A DNA stretch of 64,000 nucleotides from contig NZ_LXKN01000018.1 in NCBI RefSeq assembly GCF_001692325.1, positions 372,001-436,000 of the forward strand. The letters run 5' to 3'. The stretch comes from Rhizobium sp. AC27/96. Lineage in GTDB: Bacteria; Pseudomonadota; Alphaproteobacteria; Rhizobiales; Rhizobiaceae. The translations under genes and the position numbers were made by a program. The notes beneath the pieces are model-generated. The model was not told where the DNA came from, searched no databases, and saw nothing but the letters and a program-made list of their open reading frames with translations. Every line of letters begins with the position of its first letter. The first letter of the stretch is position 1. Of this stretch, positions 1 to 9,198 are shown in pieces.

Positions 1-30
1 AGCACGGCCGCCGCGTCAAGCCGAACATGT

Positions 31-753
31 CTATTTGGTATAGAGCGCGCGTGATCTTTCCAGGTGCTTCAGCACCGCTGCCTCGGCGCCATCGGCGTCG
101 TTCTCAGCGAGCCGCCCGAGGATCTCCTCGTGCTCGACCAGCGTGAACTTCTCCTTGCCGGTCCAGATCAGCATGTCCGTATGGTAGGCCTTCAGCCAGG
201 CCAGCATGGCTTCGCTGACGGCAACAAAGATCGGGTTGCCTGATATCTGGGCGATGCGTGTGTGAAACTGCATGTCGGCTGCGATGAATTCCTCGGCATG
301 GCCGAGGAAGGCGCGCTGGCGCTCGATGATGTCCTTGAGGTCAGCGACATCTTTTTCGCTTGCGCGCGCTGCTGCTTCTCGCGCCATGCCACGCTCAAAG
401 AAAATACGCGCGCTCTTCAGATGCTCCAGAGAGTCAGACGACTGCGACAGCATGATCTTCGCCGTCAGATCCACCTGCCGGAAAATCGACTGTGCCGTGA
501 GCTGCAGCACCTTTGCCCGCTCGCCGTGGGAAATATTCACCAGCCCCATATTGGCAAGCGACTGCATGGCCTCGCGGATCGCCGGCCGGCCAACGCCGAA
601 CCGCTCCATAAGAACACGCTCCGACGGCATTTCATCACCCGGCTTGAGTTCTCCCGATGTGATCAACCGCTCCAACCGGTCGAAGACTTCATCGGAAAGC
701 TTCCGGCGTACAATTTGTTCGGCTGGCTGACCCATGGAACCCCGCTTGCTCAA
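31..753 (-). CDS. GntR-family (FadR/NanR-like) transcriptional repressor
   Basis: Predicted DNA-binding regulator of the divergent apiose genes. A winged-helix GntR domain fills the first ~70 residues (PSERVLMERFGVGRPAIREAM is the typical recognition region) and an all-helical FCD-type effector domain follows. The frame is open to 858, but I chose the TTG at 753 because it follows CCTCCC (reverse complement GGGAGG, 761-766) by 7 nt, whereas the upstream ATG at 774 has no ribosome site. That gives 240 aa, normal for the family. NanR, a relative, binds GGTATA-type sites, and TGGTAT occurs in the shared element at 853-866. Effector unknown; an apiose-pathway intermediate is an inference. Confidence 0.88.
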   Translation of the reverse strand: MSKRGSMGQPAEQIVRRKLSDEVFDRLERLITSGELKPGDEMPSERVLMERFGVGRPAIREAMQSLANMGLVNISHGERAKVLQLTAQSIFRQVDLTAKIMLSQSSDSLEHLKSARIFFERGMAREAAARASEKDVADLKDIIERQRAFLGHAEEFIAADMQFHTRIAQISGNPIFVAVSEAMLAWLKAYHTDMLIWTGKEKFTLVEHEEILGRLAENDADGAEAAVLKHLERSRALYTK

Positions 754-852
754 AGCTCTGCCTCCCTTATGCATTTTTGCTTGGCGTGGCGGAAGCCCAT
801 ATGGAACGGCTTGCCGGCTATCGAACAAAAAAATCGTTGCAGAAGTTGGGAT

Positions 853-866
853 ACTCATTATACCAG
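853..866. promoter_or_regulatory. Putative GntR operator, copy 1 (oiaX promoter)
   Basis: ACTCATTATACCAG lies in the divergent interval between the GntR gene and oiaX. The same 14-mer with one pyrimidine change occurs upstream of apnO and of the ABC importer. On the other strand it contains TGGTATAATGAG, which holds the GGTATA hexamer preferred by NanR-like GntR proteins. Binding is inferred. Confidence 0.65.
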
Positions 867-920
867 ATTACCAGTTTACGCCACGCGAAAATCGTCGGCG
901 CAAGGAGCTATCAGCCACTT

Positions 921-2180
921 ATGACCATCACCATCACCTATCGCATCGAAACACCGGGCAGCATCGAGGCGATGGCCCGCAAGATTGCCAGCGATCAGTC
1001 CACAGGCACCTTCGTCGCAGTTCCCGGTGAAACGGAAGAGCTAAAGGCGCGTGTTGCCGCGCGAGTAATCGCGATCCGGCCGCTTGCTGACGCTGCGCGA
1101 CCGACATGGCCCGAGGTCGCGGAAGGTCACGGCCCCATCCGTCGGGCTGATGTCGATATCGCCTTTCCGCTCGATGCCATCGGCACGGATCTCGCGGCAC
1201 TGATGACGATTGCTATCGGCGGTGTCTATTCGATCAAGGGCATGACCGGCATCCGCGTCGTCGATATGAAGTTGCCCGAAGCCTTTCGCGATGCTCATCC
1301 CGGCCCGCAATTCGGCGTTGCCGGCAGCATGCGGCTTACCGGCGTCAGCGGCCGCCCGATCATCGGCACGATCGTCAAGCCGGCGCTGGGATTGCGGCCA
1401 CAGGAGACGGCAGCGCTCGTCAGCGAGTTGATCGGCTCGGGCGTCGACTTCATCAAGGACGACGAGAAGCTCATGAGCCCGGCCTATTCGCCGCTGAAGG
1501 AACGTGTCGAGGCGATCATGCCGCTGATCCGCGATCACGAGCAGAAGACCGGCAAGAAGGTGATGTACGCTTTTGGTATTTCGCATGCCGACCCCGACGA
1601 GATGATGCGCAACCATGATCTGGTGCTGAAGGCCGGTGGCAATTGCGCCGTCGTCAACATCAACTCAGTCGGCTTCGGCGGCATGAGTTTTCTGCGTAAG
1701 CGTTCCGGGCTGGTATTGCACGCCCATCGCAATGGCTGGGACGTGCTCACCCGCCATCCCGGCGCCGGCATGGACTTCAAAGTCTACCAGCAGTTCTGGC
1801 GCCTGCTCGGCGTCGACCAGTTCCAGATCAATGGCATCAGGGTCAAATACTGGGAGCCCGACGACAGCTTCGTCGAGTCCTTCAAGGCCATCAGCACGCC
1901 GCTCTTCGATCAATCCGATTGTCCCCTACCCGTGGCCGGCTCAGGCCAGTGGGGCGGTCAGGCGCCGGAAACCTACCAGCGCACCGGGCGGACCACGGAT
2001 CTCCTCTATCTTTGCGGCGGCGGCATCGTCAGCCATCCCTTCGGTCCGGCGGCTGGCGTTCGCGCCATCCAGCAGGCGTGGCAGGCCGCCGTTTCCGACA
2101 TTCCGCTTGAGGATTATGCCAGGGATCATCCGGAGCTTGCCGCTTCGATCGCAAAATTCAGCGACGGCAAGGACGCGTGA
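921..2180 (+). CDS. oiaX: RuBisCO-like protein OiaX, 3-oxo-isoapionate-4-phosphate transcarboxylase/hydrolase
   Basis: Form IV RuBisCO-like protein of 419 aa. The large-subunit signature is visible: GTIVKPALGL (K153) and the metal/carbamate motif DFIKDDEK (K179, D181, E182). The ATG at 921 is preferred over the upstream in-frame start at 777 because homology begins at MTITITYRIE and AAGGAG lies upstream at 902-907 (long spacing). In characterised apiose pathways the RuBisCO-like OiaX splits 3-oxo-isoapionate 4-phosphate into 3-phosphoglycerate and glycolate. Adjacent apnO, oiaK, apsD and apnL orthologues make this assignment much more likely than a methionine-salvage RLP, whose partner genes are absent. 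The exact RLP subtype needs a tree. Confidence 0.88.
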   Translation: MTITITYRIETPGSIEAMARKIASDQSTGTFVAVPGETEELKARVAARVIAIRPLADAARPTWPEVAEGHGPIRRADVDIAFPLDAIGTDLAALMTIAIGGVYSIKGMTGIRVVDMKLPEAFRDAHPGPQFGVAGSMRLTGVSGRPIIGTIVKPALGLRPQETAALVSELIGSGVDFIKDDEKLMSPAYSPLKERVEAIMPLIRDHEQKTGKKVMYAFGISHADPDEMMRNHDLVLKAGGNCAVVNINSVGFGGMSFLRKRSGLVLHAHRNGWDVLTRHPGAGMDFKVYQQFWRLLGVDQFQINGIRVKYWEPDDSFVESFKAISTPLFDQSDCPLPVAGSGQWGGQAPETYQRTGRTTDLLYLCGGGIVSHPFGPAAGVRAIQQAWQAAVSDIPLEDYARDHPELAASIAKFSDGKDA

Positions 2181-3520
2181 GCGCAATGTCCAATCTTCTT
2201 CTCAGCTATTATGGCGATGATTTCACGGGCTCCACCGATGTCATGGAGGCGCTGGCTTCGAATGGGGTGCCGACAGTGCTGTTTCTCGGCATTCCTAGCG
2301 CCGCCATGCTGGAGCGTTTCAAGGATTGCCGCGCCATCGGCATCGCCGGCACCAGCCGCAGCGAGACGCCCGAATGGATGGGACGCCATCTGACGCCGGT
2401 ATTCTCATGGCTGAAGAGCCTGAACGCTGCGATCTGCCACTACAAGGTTTGCTCGACATTCGATTCCAGCCCGAAGATCGGCAATATCGGCAAGGCCATC
2501 GAAATCGGCAGGGCGCTCTTTAATCCGTCGATTGTTCCGGTCGTCGTCGGCGCGCCGCAGCTTAGGCGCTATACCGCCTTCGGCCATCTCTTCGCCGCCT
2601 ATCAGGGCCAGGTCTTCCGCATCGACCGCCACCCCGTCATGAGCCGGCACCCTGTCACGCCAATGGATGAGGCCGATCTTGCTGTTCATCTCCGCAAGCA
2701 GACATCCCTGCCCGTTAGCCTCGCCGATCTCACGACCATGGTGGCCCCGGACGCCGATGAGCGGATCGATGTGCTTGCAAGGGAGGGTGACGGCATCCTG
2801 CTCATGGACGTCGATAGCCCGGAAACGCAGGCAGCCGCCGGCCGCCAGCTATGGCACCTTAAAGGCAAAGGCAACGCCTTCGTCGCTGGCTCTTCCGGGG
2901 TCGAATATGCCCTGCTGAACGCCTGGCGCGACGAAGGGTTGATCGGACCGAAGCCGGAATTCCAGCAGCCAGGCAAAGTCGAGCGCCTCGCCGTCGTTTC
3001 CGGCAGCGTCTCCCCCACGACCGAGCGACAAATTCGCCGGGCGACGACAGAGGGCTTCGAGGGGATCGCCGTCGATCCGCTGGAGTTGATCGGCGAAAAT
3101 GCCGAGCGCGCGCTGGAGATAGCAGCCAATGCTGGCGCTGCCGGTCTGAAGGAAGGTCGCAGCGTTATCCTCCATACCGCCCTTGGACCTTCGGCTGATC
3201 GAGGCGGCGATATCGATCGCATTCCCGGCGCTCGCCACCGCCTCGGGCAAGCTCTAGGCATCCTTCTCCGACGCCTGATCGAGCAGGAAAGCCTCGGTCG
3301 CGCTGTTATCGCCGGCGGCGATACGTCGAGTCACGCACTACAGGAACTGCGCGTCGAGGCACTCACCACCCTTTTGCCATTGCCGCAAACCCCAGGATCA
3401 CCGCTCTGCACTGCGCATGGCAGCTACGCACCGACAAACGGTTTGCAGATTGCCCTCAAGGGTGGACAGGTCGGGACTGATGATTACTTCGCGCAGATCC
3501 GCGACGGCAGAGGTTCGTAG
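2177..3520 (+). CDS. oiaK: DUF1537 four-carbon acid sugar kinase family, 3-oxo-isoapionate kinase OiaK
   Basis: Kinase of 447 aa with the two DUF1537 halves: an N-terminal substrate domain opening with YYGDDFTGSTD and a C-terminal nucleotide-binding domain containing VIAGGDTSSHALQEL. It overlaps the oiaX stop (GTGA), so the two are translationally coupled. The GTG at 2177 is used here; the ATG at 2186 is an equally possible start, since AAGGA at 2169-2173 fits neither spacing perfectly. Family members phosphorylate C4 acids such as threonate or denominated oxo-acids. Coupling to an RLP and ApnO supports 3-oxo-isoapionate to its 4-phosphate, the OiaX substrate. Confidence 0.85.
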   Translation: MSAMSNLLLSYYGDDFTGSTDVMEALASNGVPTVLFLGIPSAAMLERFKDCRAIGIAGTSRSETPEWMGRHLTPVFSWLKSLNAAICHYKVCSTFDSSPKIGNIGKAIEIGRALFNPSIVPVVVGAPQLRRYTAFGHLFAAYQGQVFRIDRHPVMSRHPVTPMDEADLAVHLRKQTSLPVSLADLTTMVAPDADERIDVLAREGDGILLMDVDSPETQAAAGRQLWHLKGKGNAFVAGSSGVEYALLNAWRDEGLIGPKPEFQQPGKVERLAVVSGSVSPTTERQIRRATTEGFEGIAVDPLELIGENAERALEIAANAGAAGLKEGRSVILHTALGPSADRGGDIDRIPGARHRLGQALGILLRRLIEQESLGRAVIAGGDTSSHALQELRVEALTTLLPLPQTPGSPLCTAHGSYAPTNGLQIALKGGQVGTDDYFAQIRDGRGS

Positions 3521-3563
3521 GCGGAAGCGCCATTTTCTGGCCGACACATTGGCATACTCATTG

Positions 3564-3577
3564 ACTCATCATACCAG
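3564..3577. promoter_or_regulatory. Putative GntR operator, copy 2 (apnO promoter)
   Basis: ACTCATCATACCAG in the 95-nt gap between oiaK and apnO. A partial repeat (ATACTCATTG) sits just upstream at 3554-3563. The site suggests apnO starts its own repressed transcript and is not only read through from oiaX. Confidence 0.65.
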
Positions 3578-3615
3578 TTACGATATCACGATTTGAACGT
3601 GAACGAGGTGTTATC

Positions 3616-4443
3616 ATGACTGCAATTGCTCTTTTCGGCGCCGGCGGCAAAATGGGCTACCGGCTCGCCAAGAATCTGAAAGGCTCGCGCTTCGACGTGC
3701 GCCATGTCGAGGTCGGCGACGCTGGCAAGGCGCGCCTGAAGAACGATCTTGCCATCGATTGCGTCCCGGCGGACGCCGCGCTTGATGGCGCTGATGTGGT
3801 CATCCTCGCCGTTCCGGATACGGCGATCGGCAAGGTTGCTGCCGGCATTGTCGACAAGCTCAAGCCCGGCACGATGGTCGTCGCTCTCGACGCCGCCGCG
3901 CCCTTTGCCGGCCATCTGCCGCAGCGCGCAGATCTCACCTATTTCGTCACCCACCCCTGCCACCCACCGATCTTCAACGATGAAACGGACATGCAGGCGA
4001 AGAAGGACCATTTCGGCGGCCTCTTCGCCAAGCAGCACATCGTTTCGGCTCTGATGCAGGGACCGGAAAGCGCCTATACGCTCGGCGAGGAAATCGCCAA
4101 GGTCATCTGGGCGCCGGTCATGCGCTCGCACCGCGTCACCGTCGAGCAGATGGCGATGCTGGAGCCCGGCCTTTCCGAGACGGTGTGCGCATCCCTGCTT
4201 GTCGTCATGCGTCAGGCGATGGATGAATGCGTTGCCCGCGGCGTGCCGGCGGAAGCCGCCCGTGACTTTCTGCTTGGTCATATGAACGTGCTCGGCGCGG
4301 TGATCTTCAAGGAAGTCGACGGTGTATTCTCCGATGCCTGCAACAAGGCAATCGAGTTCGGCATCCCCGCCTTGATGCGCGACGACTGGAAAAATGTCTT
4401 CGAACCGCAGGAAATCGCCGCCAGCATCCAGCGCATTACCTGA
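3616..4443 (+). CDS. apnO: D-apionate oxidoisomerase ApnO
   Basis: Protein of 275 aa with an N-terminal Rossmann fold (LFGAGGKMGYRLAKNL) and an all-helical C-terminal half, the layout of the 6-phosphogluconate/3-hydroxyisobutyrate dehydrogenase superfamily. THPCHPPIFND at about residue 114 is typical of the ApnO-like branch. ApnO converts D-apionate to 3-oxo-isoapionate using NAD, coupling oxidation with a carbon-skeleton rearrangement. The start is supported by GAGG upstream. Its position between oiaK and apsD, under its own copy of the shared operator, fits the middle step of the pathway. A generic dehydrogenase label is the fallback if the branch assignment fails. Confidence 0.85.
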   Translation: MTAIALFGAGGKMGYRLAKNLKGSRFDVRHVEVGDAGKARLKNDLAIDCVPADAALDGADVVILAVPDTAIGKVAAGIVDKLKPGTMVVALDAAAPFAGHLPQRADLTYFVTHPCHPPIFNDETDMQAKKDHFGGLFAKQHIVSALMQGPESAYTLGEEIAKVIWAPVMRSHRVTVEQMAMLEPGLSETVCASLLVVMRQAMDECVARGVPAEAARDFLLGHMNVLGAVIFKEVDGVFSDACNKAIEFGIPALMRDDWKNVFEPQEIAASIQRIT

Positions 4444-4452
4444 TGACATCCG

Positions 4453-4477
4453 AGGGAGGGCTTCTGGCCCTCCCTTT
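4453..4477 (+). terminator. Intrinsic terminator or attenuator after apnO
   Basis: A 9-bp perfect stem, AGGGAGGGC (4453-4461) and GCCCTCCCT (4467-4475), with a 5-nt loop is followed by a short T run. It lies ten bases after the apnO stop and 90 nt before apsD. The weak T tract could allow partial read-through. Confidence 0.7.
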
Positions 4478-4567
4478 GTCGCCTTGTCGGGAACTGCGCG
4501 TGTTTCGCACCCGGAAGGAGGCGACGAAACTGAGTGACATGAATGCAAATGACATAGGCAGGCTGAC

Positions 4568-5602
4568 ATGACAGACATCAAGGGCGCTTTGATCGGTTGC
4601 GGCTTCTTCGCGGTCAATCAGATGCACGCCTGGCAAAACGTCGACGGTGCCCATATCGTTGCGATCTGCGACCGCGATCCCGAGCGGCTGAAGATCGTCG
4701 GCGACCAGTTTGGCATCGAGCGCCGCTATGCCGATGCCGGCGCGATGTTTGCCGATGGCGGCTTCGATTTCGTCGATATCGCGACGACAGTGCAAAGCCA
4801 CCGCGCGCTAGTGGAAATGGCCGCCGCCCACAAGATGCCGGCAATCTGCCAGAAGCCCTTTGCAAAGACGCTTGATGATGCGAAGGCAATGGTGGAAGCC
4901 TGCGCACAAGCTGGCATTCCCCTTATGGTCCATGAGAACTTCCGCTGGCAGACGCCTATTCAAGCCGTGAAAAGCGTCCTGTCATCGGGTGCAATCGGGG
5001 AGCCATTCTGGGGTCGCTTCTCCTTCCGATCGGGCTACGATGTCTTTTCCGGCCAGCCATATCTGGCCGAAGGCGAGCGTTTCATCATTGAGGATCTCGG
5101 CATCCACACGCTCGATATCGCCCGCTTCATCCTTGGTGACGTCAGCTCGCTGACGGCCCGCACCAAACGGGTCAATCCGAAGATCAAGGGCGAAGATGTC
5201 GCTACCATTCTGCTCGATCACGAAAGCGGCGCGACATCGATCGTGGATGTCAGCTATGCCACCAAGCTCGCAACCGAGCCATTTCCGGAAACGCTGATCG
5301 AGCTTGATGGCACGAAGGGCACGATCCGGCTTTCCCAGGGCTATCGCCTGGAGGTCAATGGTCCTGACGGGCTGATCGTTTCCGACGCGTCACCTCGTCT
5401 TCTCCCTTGGGCTTCACGCCCATGGCACAACATCCAGAAGAGCGTTCTGGCGATCCAGCAACACTGGACCGATCGTCTGGCCGATGGCGGCGAGATCTCG
5501 ACATCAGGCGCCGACAATCTCAAGACTCTGGCACTTGTCGAGGCTGCCTATGAGAGTGCGGCTGGCGGACATGCCGTCGATATCGGAGCAATGCTGCGAT
5601 GA
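4568..5602 (+). CDS. apsD: Gfo/Idh/MocA-family D-apiose dehydrogenase ApsD
   Basis: Oxidoreductase of 344 aa with an N-terminal NAD(P)-binding fold (GCGFFAVNQMHAW) and the CQKPFAKT segment carrying the EKP-type catalytic lysine motif (here QKP), followed by the alpha/beta substrate domain containing IEDLGIHTLDIARF. Proposed reaction: NAD-dependent oxidation of D-apiose to D-apionolactone. It overlaps apnL by four bases (ATGA), so the dehydrogenase and its lactonase are made together. The identity rests mainly on this pairing with apnL, apnO and the RLP; Gfo/Idh/MocA enzymes are otherwise hard to assign by sequence. Confidence 0.83.
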   Translation: MTDIKGALIGCGFFAVNQMHAWQNVDGAHIVAICDRDPERLKIVGDQFGIERRYADAGAMFADGGFDFVDIATTVQSHRALVEMAAAHKMPAICQKPFAKTLDDAKAMVEACAQAGIPLMVHENFRWQTPIQAVKSVLSSGAIGEPFWGRFSFRSGYDVFSGQPYLAEGERFIIEDLGIHTLDIARFILGDVSSLTARTKRVNPKIKGEDVATILLDHESGATSIVDVSYATKLATEPFPETLIELDGTKGTIRLSQGYRLEVNGPDGLIVSDASPRLLPWASRPWHNIQKSVLAIQQHWTDRLADGGEISTSGADNLKTLALVEAAYESAAGGHAVDIGAMLR

Positions 5603-7482
5603 CGACGGACATCGATCCGTTTCCGCTTTACGGTACGCATGAAGCCGAAACGCCTGCGCTTCAATTGACGGCCGGAAAACTTGTCGTTGACTTCAAAAAC
5701 GGCAACCTGCGCAGCATCAGCTATGGCGGCGCCGAGGTGCTGCGCGCAATCTCCTATCTCGTGCGCGATCGAGATTGGGGCACCTACGCTCCATACGTCG
5801 AAAATCTGCGTATACAGCAACAGCCGAACGGCTTCTCGGTCAGCTATCTGGCCCGCTACACCGGGCCGGATGATACCGAACTTGTCGTTGACGTACGGAT
5901 CGCCGCGCAGGCGGGCGAGCCCCTGATCTTCGAGGCGGACGCCCTGTCTGCGACCGGTTTTGAAACGAACCGCTGCGGCTTCTGCATCCTGCATCCAATC
6001 GTCGGCGTCGCGGGTATGCCAGTGTCGATCGAGCACGTCGATGGCACTCGCGAAGATACGCATTTCCCGGACCTCATAGACCCGTGGCAGCCCTTCAAGG
6101 ATATGCGCGCGATCACCCATCGCGTCACGCCGAGTGTCACGGCGGAATGCCGCATGGAGGGCGACCCCTTCGAAATGGAAGACCAGCGCAACTGGTCGGA
6201 TGCGTCCTACAAGACCTATGTCCGTCCCCTCGCCTTGCCATGGCCCTATCAGATAACGGTGGGCGAGCCAGTACGGCAGCGCGTCGTGCTGACCGTCGGC
6301 GAGATGAGCCGTTCACCGGCAAATCCGCTCCCTCCTTCCGAAAATACAGCGCCGATCAGCCTTGGCCTTACTGCAAGGTCGGGTATCATGCCTGCGATCG
6401 GGCTCATCATCACGCCGGAGGAAGCGGCTGCAACGCTCAGGGCTCGCGATAAGCTCGCCGAGATCACGCCGCAGGAACTGCTGTTCCACTTCGACCCGAA
6501 TGCCGGCCATGGCGGTGATGCCTTTAAATCCTTCGCTGCCATCGCGAAACTCCACGCCGGCAAATCGACTTTGGAAATTGCGCTGCCGTGCCGTCAGACA
6601 CCGCTTGCCGAAGCAAGGCAAATCGCGGCCTGGATGCACGCTGCCAACTTCGACCCCGATGCAATCGTGATGTCTCCCTCCGTTGACCGGCAATCGACCC
6701 CGCCGGGCAGTGAATGGCCGGAATGTCCGCCGCTGGATGATGTCTATTCGGCCGCACATGCAGCCTTTCCCGGCATGCGTCTGGGTGGCGGCATGCTCAG
6801 CTATTTCACGGAACTCAACCGCAAGCGGGTTCCCGCAGAACCGCTCGATTTCATCACTCATTGTACCAATCCCATCGTGCATGCAGCCGATGACCTCAGC
6901 GTCATGCAGACGCTGGAGGCATTGCCGTTCATCACCCGCTCCGTGCGCGCCATTTATGGCAACAGGCACTATCGCATTGGCCCGTCGACCATACCCATGC
7001 GACAGAACCCTTATGGCAGCCGGACGATGGACAATCCTGGCGGCGCACGCGTGGCCATGGCCAATTCGGACCCCCGCCACAATGCCCGTTTTGGCGAAGC
7101 CTTCGCTTTCGGCTATGCCGCTCGCGTGCTTGATGCCGAGCTGGAGTGCCTGACGCTTTCCGCACTGACCGGGCCTTTCGGCCTCATCGCCGGCGACAAC
7201 GAACCATCCCCAGCAGGCGCCAATCGCCCGATCTTCAACTCGATCGCGACGCTTGCTCGTCTTGCCGGCAGCCGCTGGCGCGAGTGTCTGTCGTCCGACC
7301 CATCCTCTGTGCTCGCCTTCCTCACCGCGCGCACAGGCACGCAACGAGAATTGCATCTGGTCAACATCACCCCTGCGCCGCGCCGTATCGAGCTCGGAGC
7401 CCTTCGCCTCGCTGACCACCCCGGAAAAGACATCCTCACGCTGCGAGCCTATGAGGTCGCTTCCGTGAGTTTGATGGATTGA
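5599..7482 (+). CDS. apnL: D-apionate lactonase ApnL (D-apionolactonase)
   Basis: Protein of 627 aa without signal peptide, so cytoplasmic. It starts on the ATGA overlapping the apsD stop. The sequence is unlike ordinary gluconolactonases: a beta-rich N-terminal third (residues 20-220) and a TIM-barrel-like middle and C-terminal part (about 245-560, with DVYSAAHAAFPGMRLGGGM and DFITHCTNPIVHAADD). This matches the large lactonase family found next to ApsD in apiose clusters, which opens D-apionolactone to D-apionate. I do not identify catalytic residues with certainty. Context agreement with five other apiose genes is the main support. Confidence 0.82.
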   Translation: MTTDIDPFPLYGTHEAETPALQLTAGKLVVDFKNGNLRSISYGGAEVLRAISYLVRDRDWGTYAPYVENLRIQQQPNGFSVSYLARYTGPDDTELVVDVRIAAQAGEPLIFEADALSATGFETNRCGFCILHPIVGVAGMPVSIEHVDGTREDTHFPDLIDPWQPFKDMRAITHRVTPSVTAECRMEGDPFEMEDQRNWSDASYKTYVRPLALPWPYQITVGEPVRQRVVLTVGEMSRSPANPLPPSENTAPISLGLTARSGIMPAIGLIITPEEAAATLRARDKLAEITPQELLFHFDPNAGHGGDAFKSFAAIAKLHAGKSTLEIALPCRQTPLAEARQIAAWMHAANFDPDAIVMSPSVDRQSTPPGSEWPECPPLDDVYSAAHAAFPGMRLGGGMLSYFTELNRKRVPAEPLDFITHCTNPIVHAADDLSVMQTLEALPFITRSVRAIYGNRHYRIGPSTIPMRQNPYGSRTMDNPGGARVAMANSDPRHNARFGEAFAFGYAARVLDAELECLTLSALTGPFGLIAGDNEPSPAGANRPIFNSIATLARLAGSRWRECLSSDPSSVLAFLTARTGTQRELHLVNITPAPRRIELGALRLADHPGKDILTLRAYEVASVSLMD

Positions 7483-7541
7483 CCTGAACTCGCAGACGCG
7501 CATGTTAGTCCCAACAATCGCAGTGATTTGGGAGGACCGGC

Positions 7542-8561
7542 GTGAAGACGAAGAAACTGATCAACGAGGGTGCGGCCGCCGTCGACGAGATGCTGGCGGG
7601 CATCCTCGCAGCTCATCCACGACACCTGCGCGCCCTCGACCAATCGCCACGCTCGATCGTTGCGAAGCACGGACCGCGACCCGGCAAGGTCGGCGTGGTC
7701 ATCGGCGGCGGCTCAGGACATGAGCCGAGCTTCCTCGGTTTCGTCGGCAAGGGACTTGCCGATGCAGCCGCGATCGGCAACGTCTTTGCCTCGCCGCCAC
7801 CCGACCCGATCATCGAATGCGCCAAGGCCGTCGACGGTGGCGTCGGCGTACTGTTCCTCTATGGCAATTATGCCGGCGACGTCATGAATTTCGACATGGC
7901 GGCCGAGATGCTTGCCATGGATGATATCGAGGTCCGCACGGTCGTCACGACCGATGATATCGCTTCCGCATCGCCGGAGCAAAAGGAGCGCCGGCGCGGC
8001 GTTGCGGGCAATGTCTTCGTCTTCAAGGCTGCGGGTGCCGCCTGCGATATGATGTATGGCTTCGACGAGGTCGAACGCGTTGCGCGCTGGGCCAATGAGC
8101 GGACGTTTACGATGGGCGTCGCGCTCTCCCCCTGCTCCCTGCCGCAGACCTTAAAGCCGAATTTCGAACTCGGGGCCGATGAAATGGAGATCGGCATGGG
8201 TATTCATGGCGAACCAGGCATTGCGCGCGGCCCGCTGAAACCGGCGGATGAGGTGGTGGACGAACTGCTCGGCAAGATACTGCACGAGATGAAACCCGCG
8301 CGCGGCGATCGCGTTGCCGTACTCGTCAATTCGCTGGGCTCGACGCCATTGATGGAACTCTACATCATGATGCGCAAGGTGAAATTGATGCTCGACGATG
8401 CGGGCCTGGTTATCCATCTGTCGCTGGTCGGCAACTACTGTACCTCGCTGGAAATGGCCGGCGCCTCGATCACGCTGATGCACCTCGATGACGAGCTCCA
8501 GCGGTTGATCGACCATCCCTGCGATTGCGCCATGTTCCGCTCCGGCGAGGCTCTGCAATGA
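7542..8561 (+). CDS. Dihydroxyacetone-kinase-type subunit DhaK (ketose kinase, substrate uncertain)
   Basis: Protein of 339 aa with the DhaK fold. GGGSGHEPSFLGFVGKG near residue 53 is the family's substrate loop, and MGIHGEPGIARG carries the histidine that binds the ketone covalently as a hemiaminal. GTG start at 7542 has GGAGG at 7531-7535. It overlaps the DhaL gene (ATGA). Separate DhaK and DhaL chains suggest either a PTS-dependent kinase or a split ATP-dependent ketotetrose kinase; no DhaM/PTS gene is in the window. Within an apiose operon, L-erythrulose (from decarboxylation of 3-oxo-isoapionate) is a plausible substrate; this is inference. Confidence 0.85.
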   Translation: MKTKKLINEGAAAVDEMLAGILAAHPRHLRALDQSPRSIVAKHGPRPGKVGVVIGGGSGHEPSFLGFVGKGLADAAAIGNVFASPPPDPIIECAKAVDGGVGVLFLYGNYAGDVMNFDMAAEMLAMDDIEVRTVVTTDDIASASPEQKERRRGVAGNVFVFKAAGAACDMMYGFDEVERVARWANERTFTMGVALSPCSLPQTLKPNFELGADEMEIGMGIHGEPGIARGPLKPADEVVDELLGKILHEMKPARGDRVAVLVNSLGSTPLMELYIMMRKVKLMLDDAGLVIHLSLVGNYCTSLEMAGASITLMHLDDELQRLIDHPCDCAMFRSGEALQ

Positions 8562-9196
8562 CTGTTGCGACTGTGGAAGACCTGAAATCGCTGTTTACTG
8601 ATATCGCCGAGGCTATGGCACGTGAAAAGGATCGCCTCTGCGAGCTTGATGGCGTGATCGGCGATGCTGATCACGGTATCGCCATGGAACTAGGCTTCGC
8701 GGCCGCTGCCAAGGCCGTTTCTGAGCTGGATGAAACGGCCGATCCGACGCTCGTGTTCAACACGGCGGCCAAATCATTCCTCAATGCCGTCGGTGCTTCT
8801 TCCGGTCCGCTTTATGCAACAGCACTCATGCGGGCAGGAGCATCCGCGAAAGGCAAAACGTCTTTGAACGATGATGACATGGTCGAGATCGTTGCGGCGT
8901 TCGCCAAGGGAATTCAAGACCGCGGCAAGGCGGAGGTCGGCGAGAAGACGATGGTCGATGCTTGGGCGCCTGCCGCTGCGGCTTGTCGATCTGCCCGTGA
9001 ACAGGGCCAGCCTCTTGCCGCCTGCCTGACCGCGGCACTGGAGGCGGCAAAAGTGGGAGCGGAAGCAACCAAGGACATGATCGCCGCAAAAGGCCGCTCA
9101 TCCCGGCTTGGTGACCGCGCCCTGGGCCATATGGATCCGGGAGCCGCTTCGGCCGTCGTCGTGATCTCGTGCCTGCATGCGCATTTCTCGCCATAG
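8558..9196 (+). CDS. Dihydroxyacetone-kinase-type subunit DhaL
   Basis: Nucleotide-binding partner of the preceding DhaK-like subunit, 212 aa. DGVIGDADHG (about residues 29-38) provides the aspartates that hold Mg-ADP or Mg-ATP. ASSGPLYATALM and DRALGHMDPGA are further family motifs. I start it at the ATG of the ATGA overlap at 8558, not at the longer open frame from 8525. The stop lies three bases before the palindrome that precedes the sugar importer, so this is the last gene of the apsD-apnL-dhaK-dhaL transcript. Without a DhaM partner the phosphate donor is undecided. Confidence 0.85.
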   Translation: MTVATVEDLKSLFTDIAEAMAREKDRLCELDGVIGDADHGIAMELGFAAAAKAVSELDETADPTLVFNTAAKSFLNAVGASSGPLYATALMRAGASAKGKTSLNDDDMVEIVAAFAKGIQDRGKAEVGEKTMVDAWAPAAAACRSAREQGQPLAACLTAALEAAKVGAEATKDMIAAKGRSSRLGDRALGHMDPGAASAVVVISCLHAHFSP

Positions 9197-9198
9197 TG

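Noticed and set aside
262..924. 220-codon plus-strand open frame
   Set aside because: Lies opposite the GntR gene, no family resemblance; GC-rich shadow frame.
3586..4617. 343-codon minus-strand open frame
   Set aside because: Antisense to apnO with Arg/His/Asp-rich composition and no ribosome site.
6313..7503. 396-codon minus-strand open frame
   Set aside because: Antisense of apnL; length reflects high GC, not coding.
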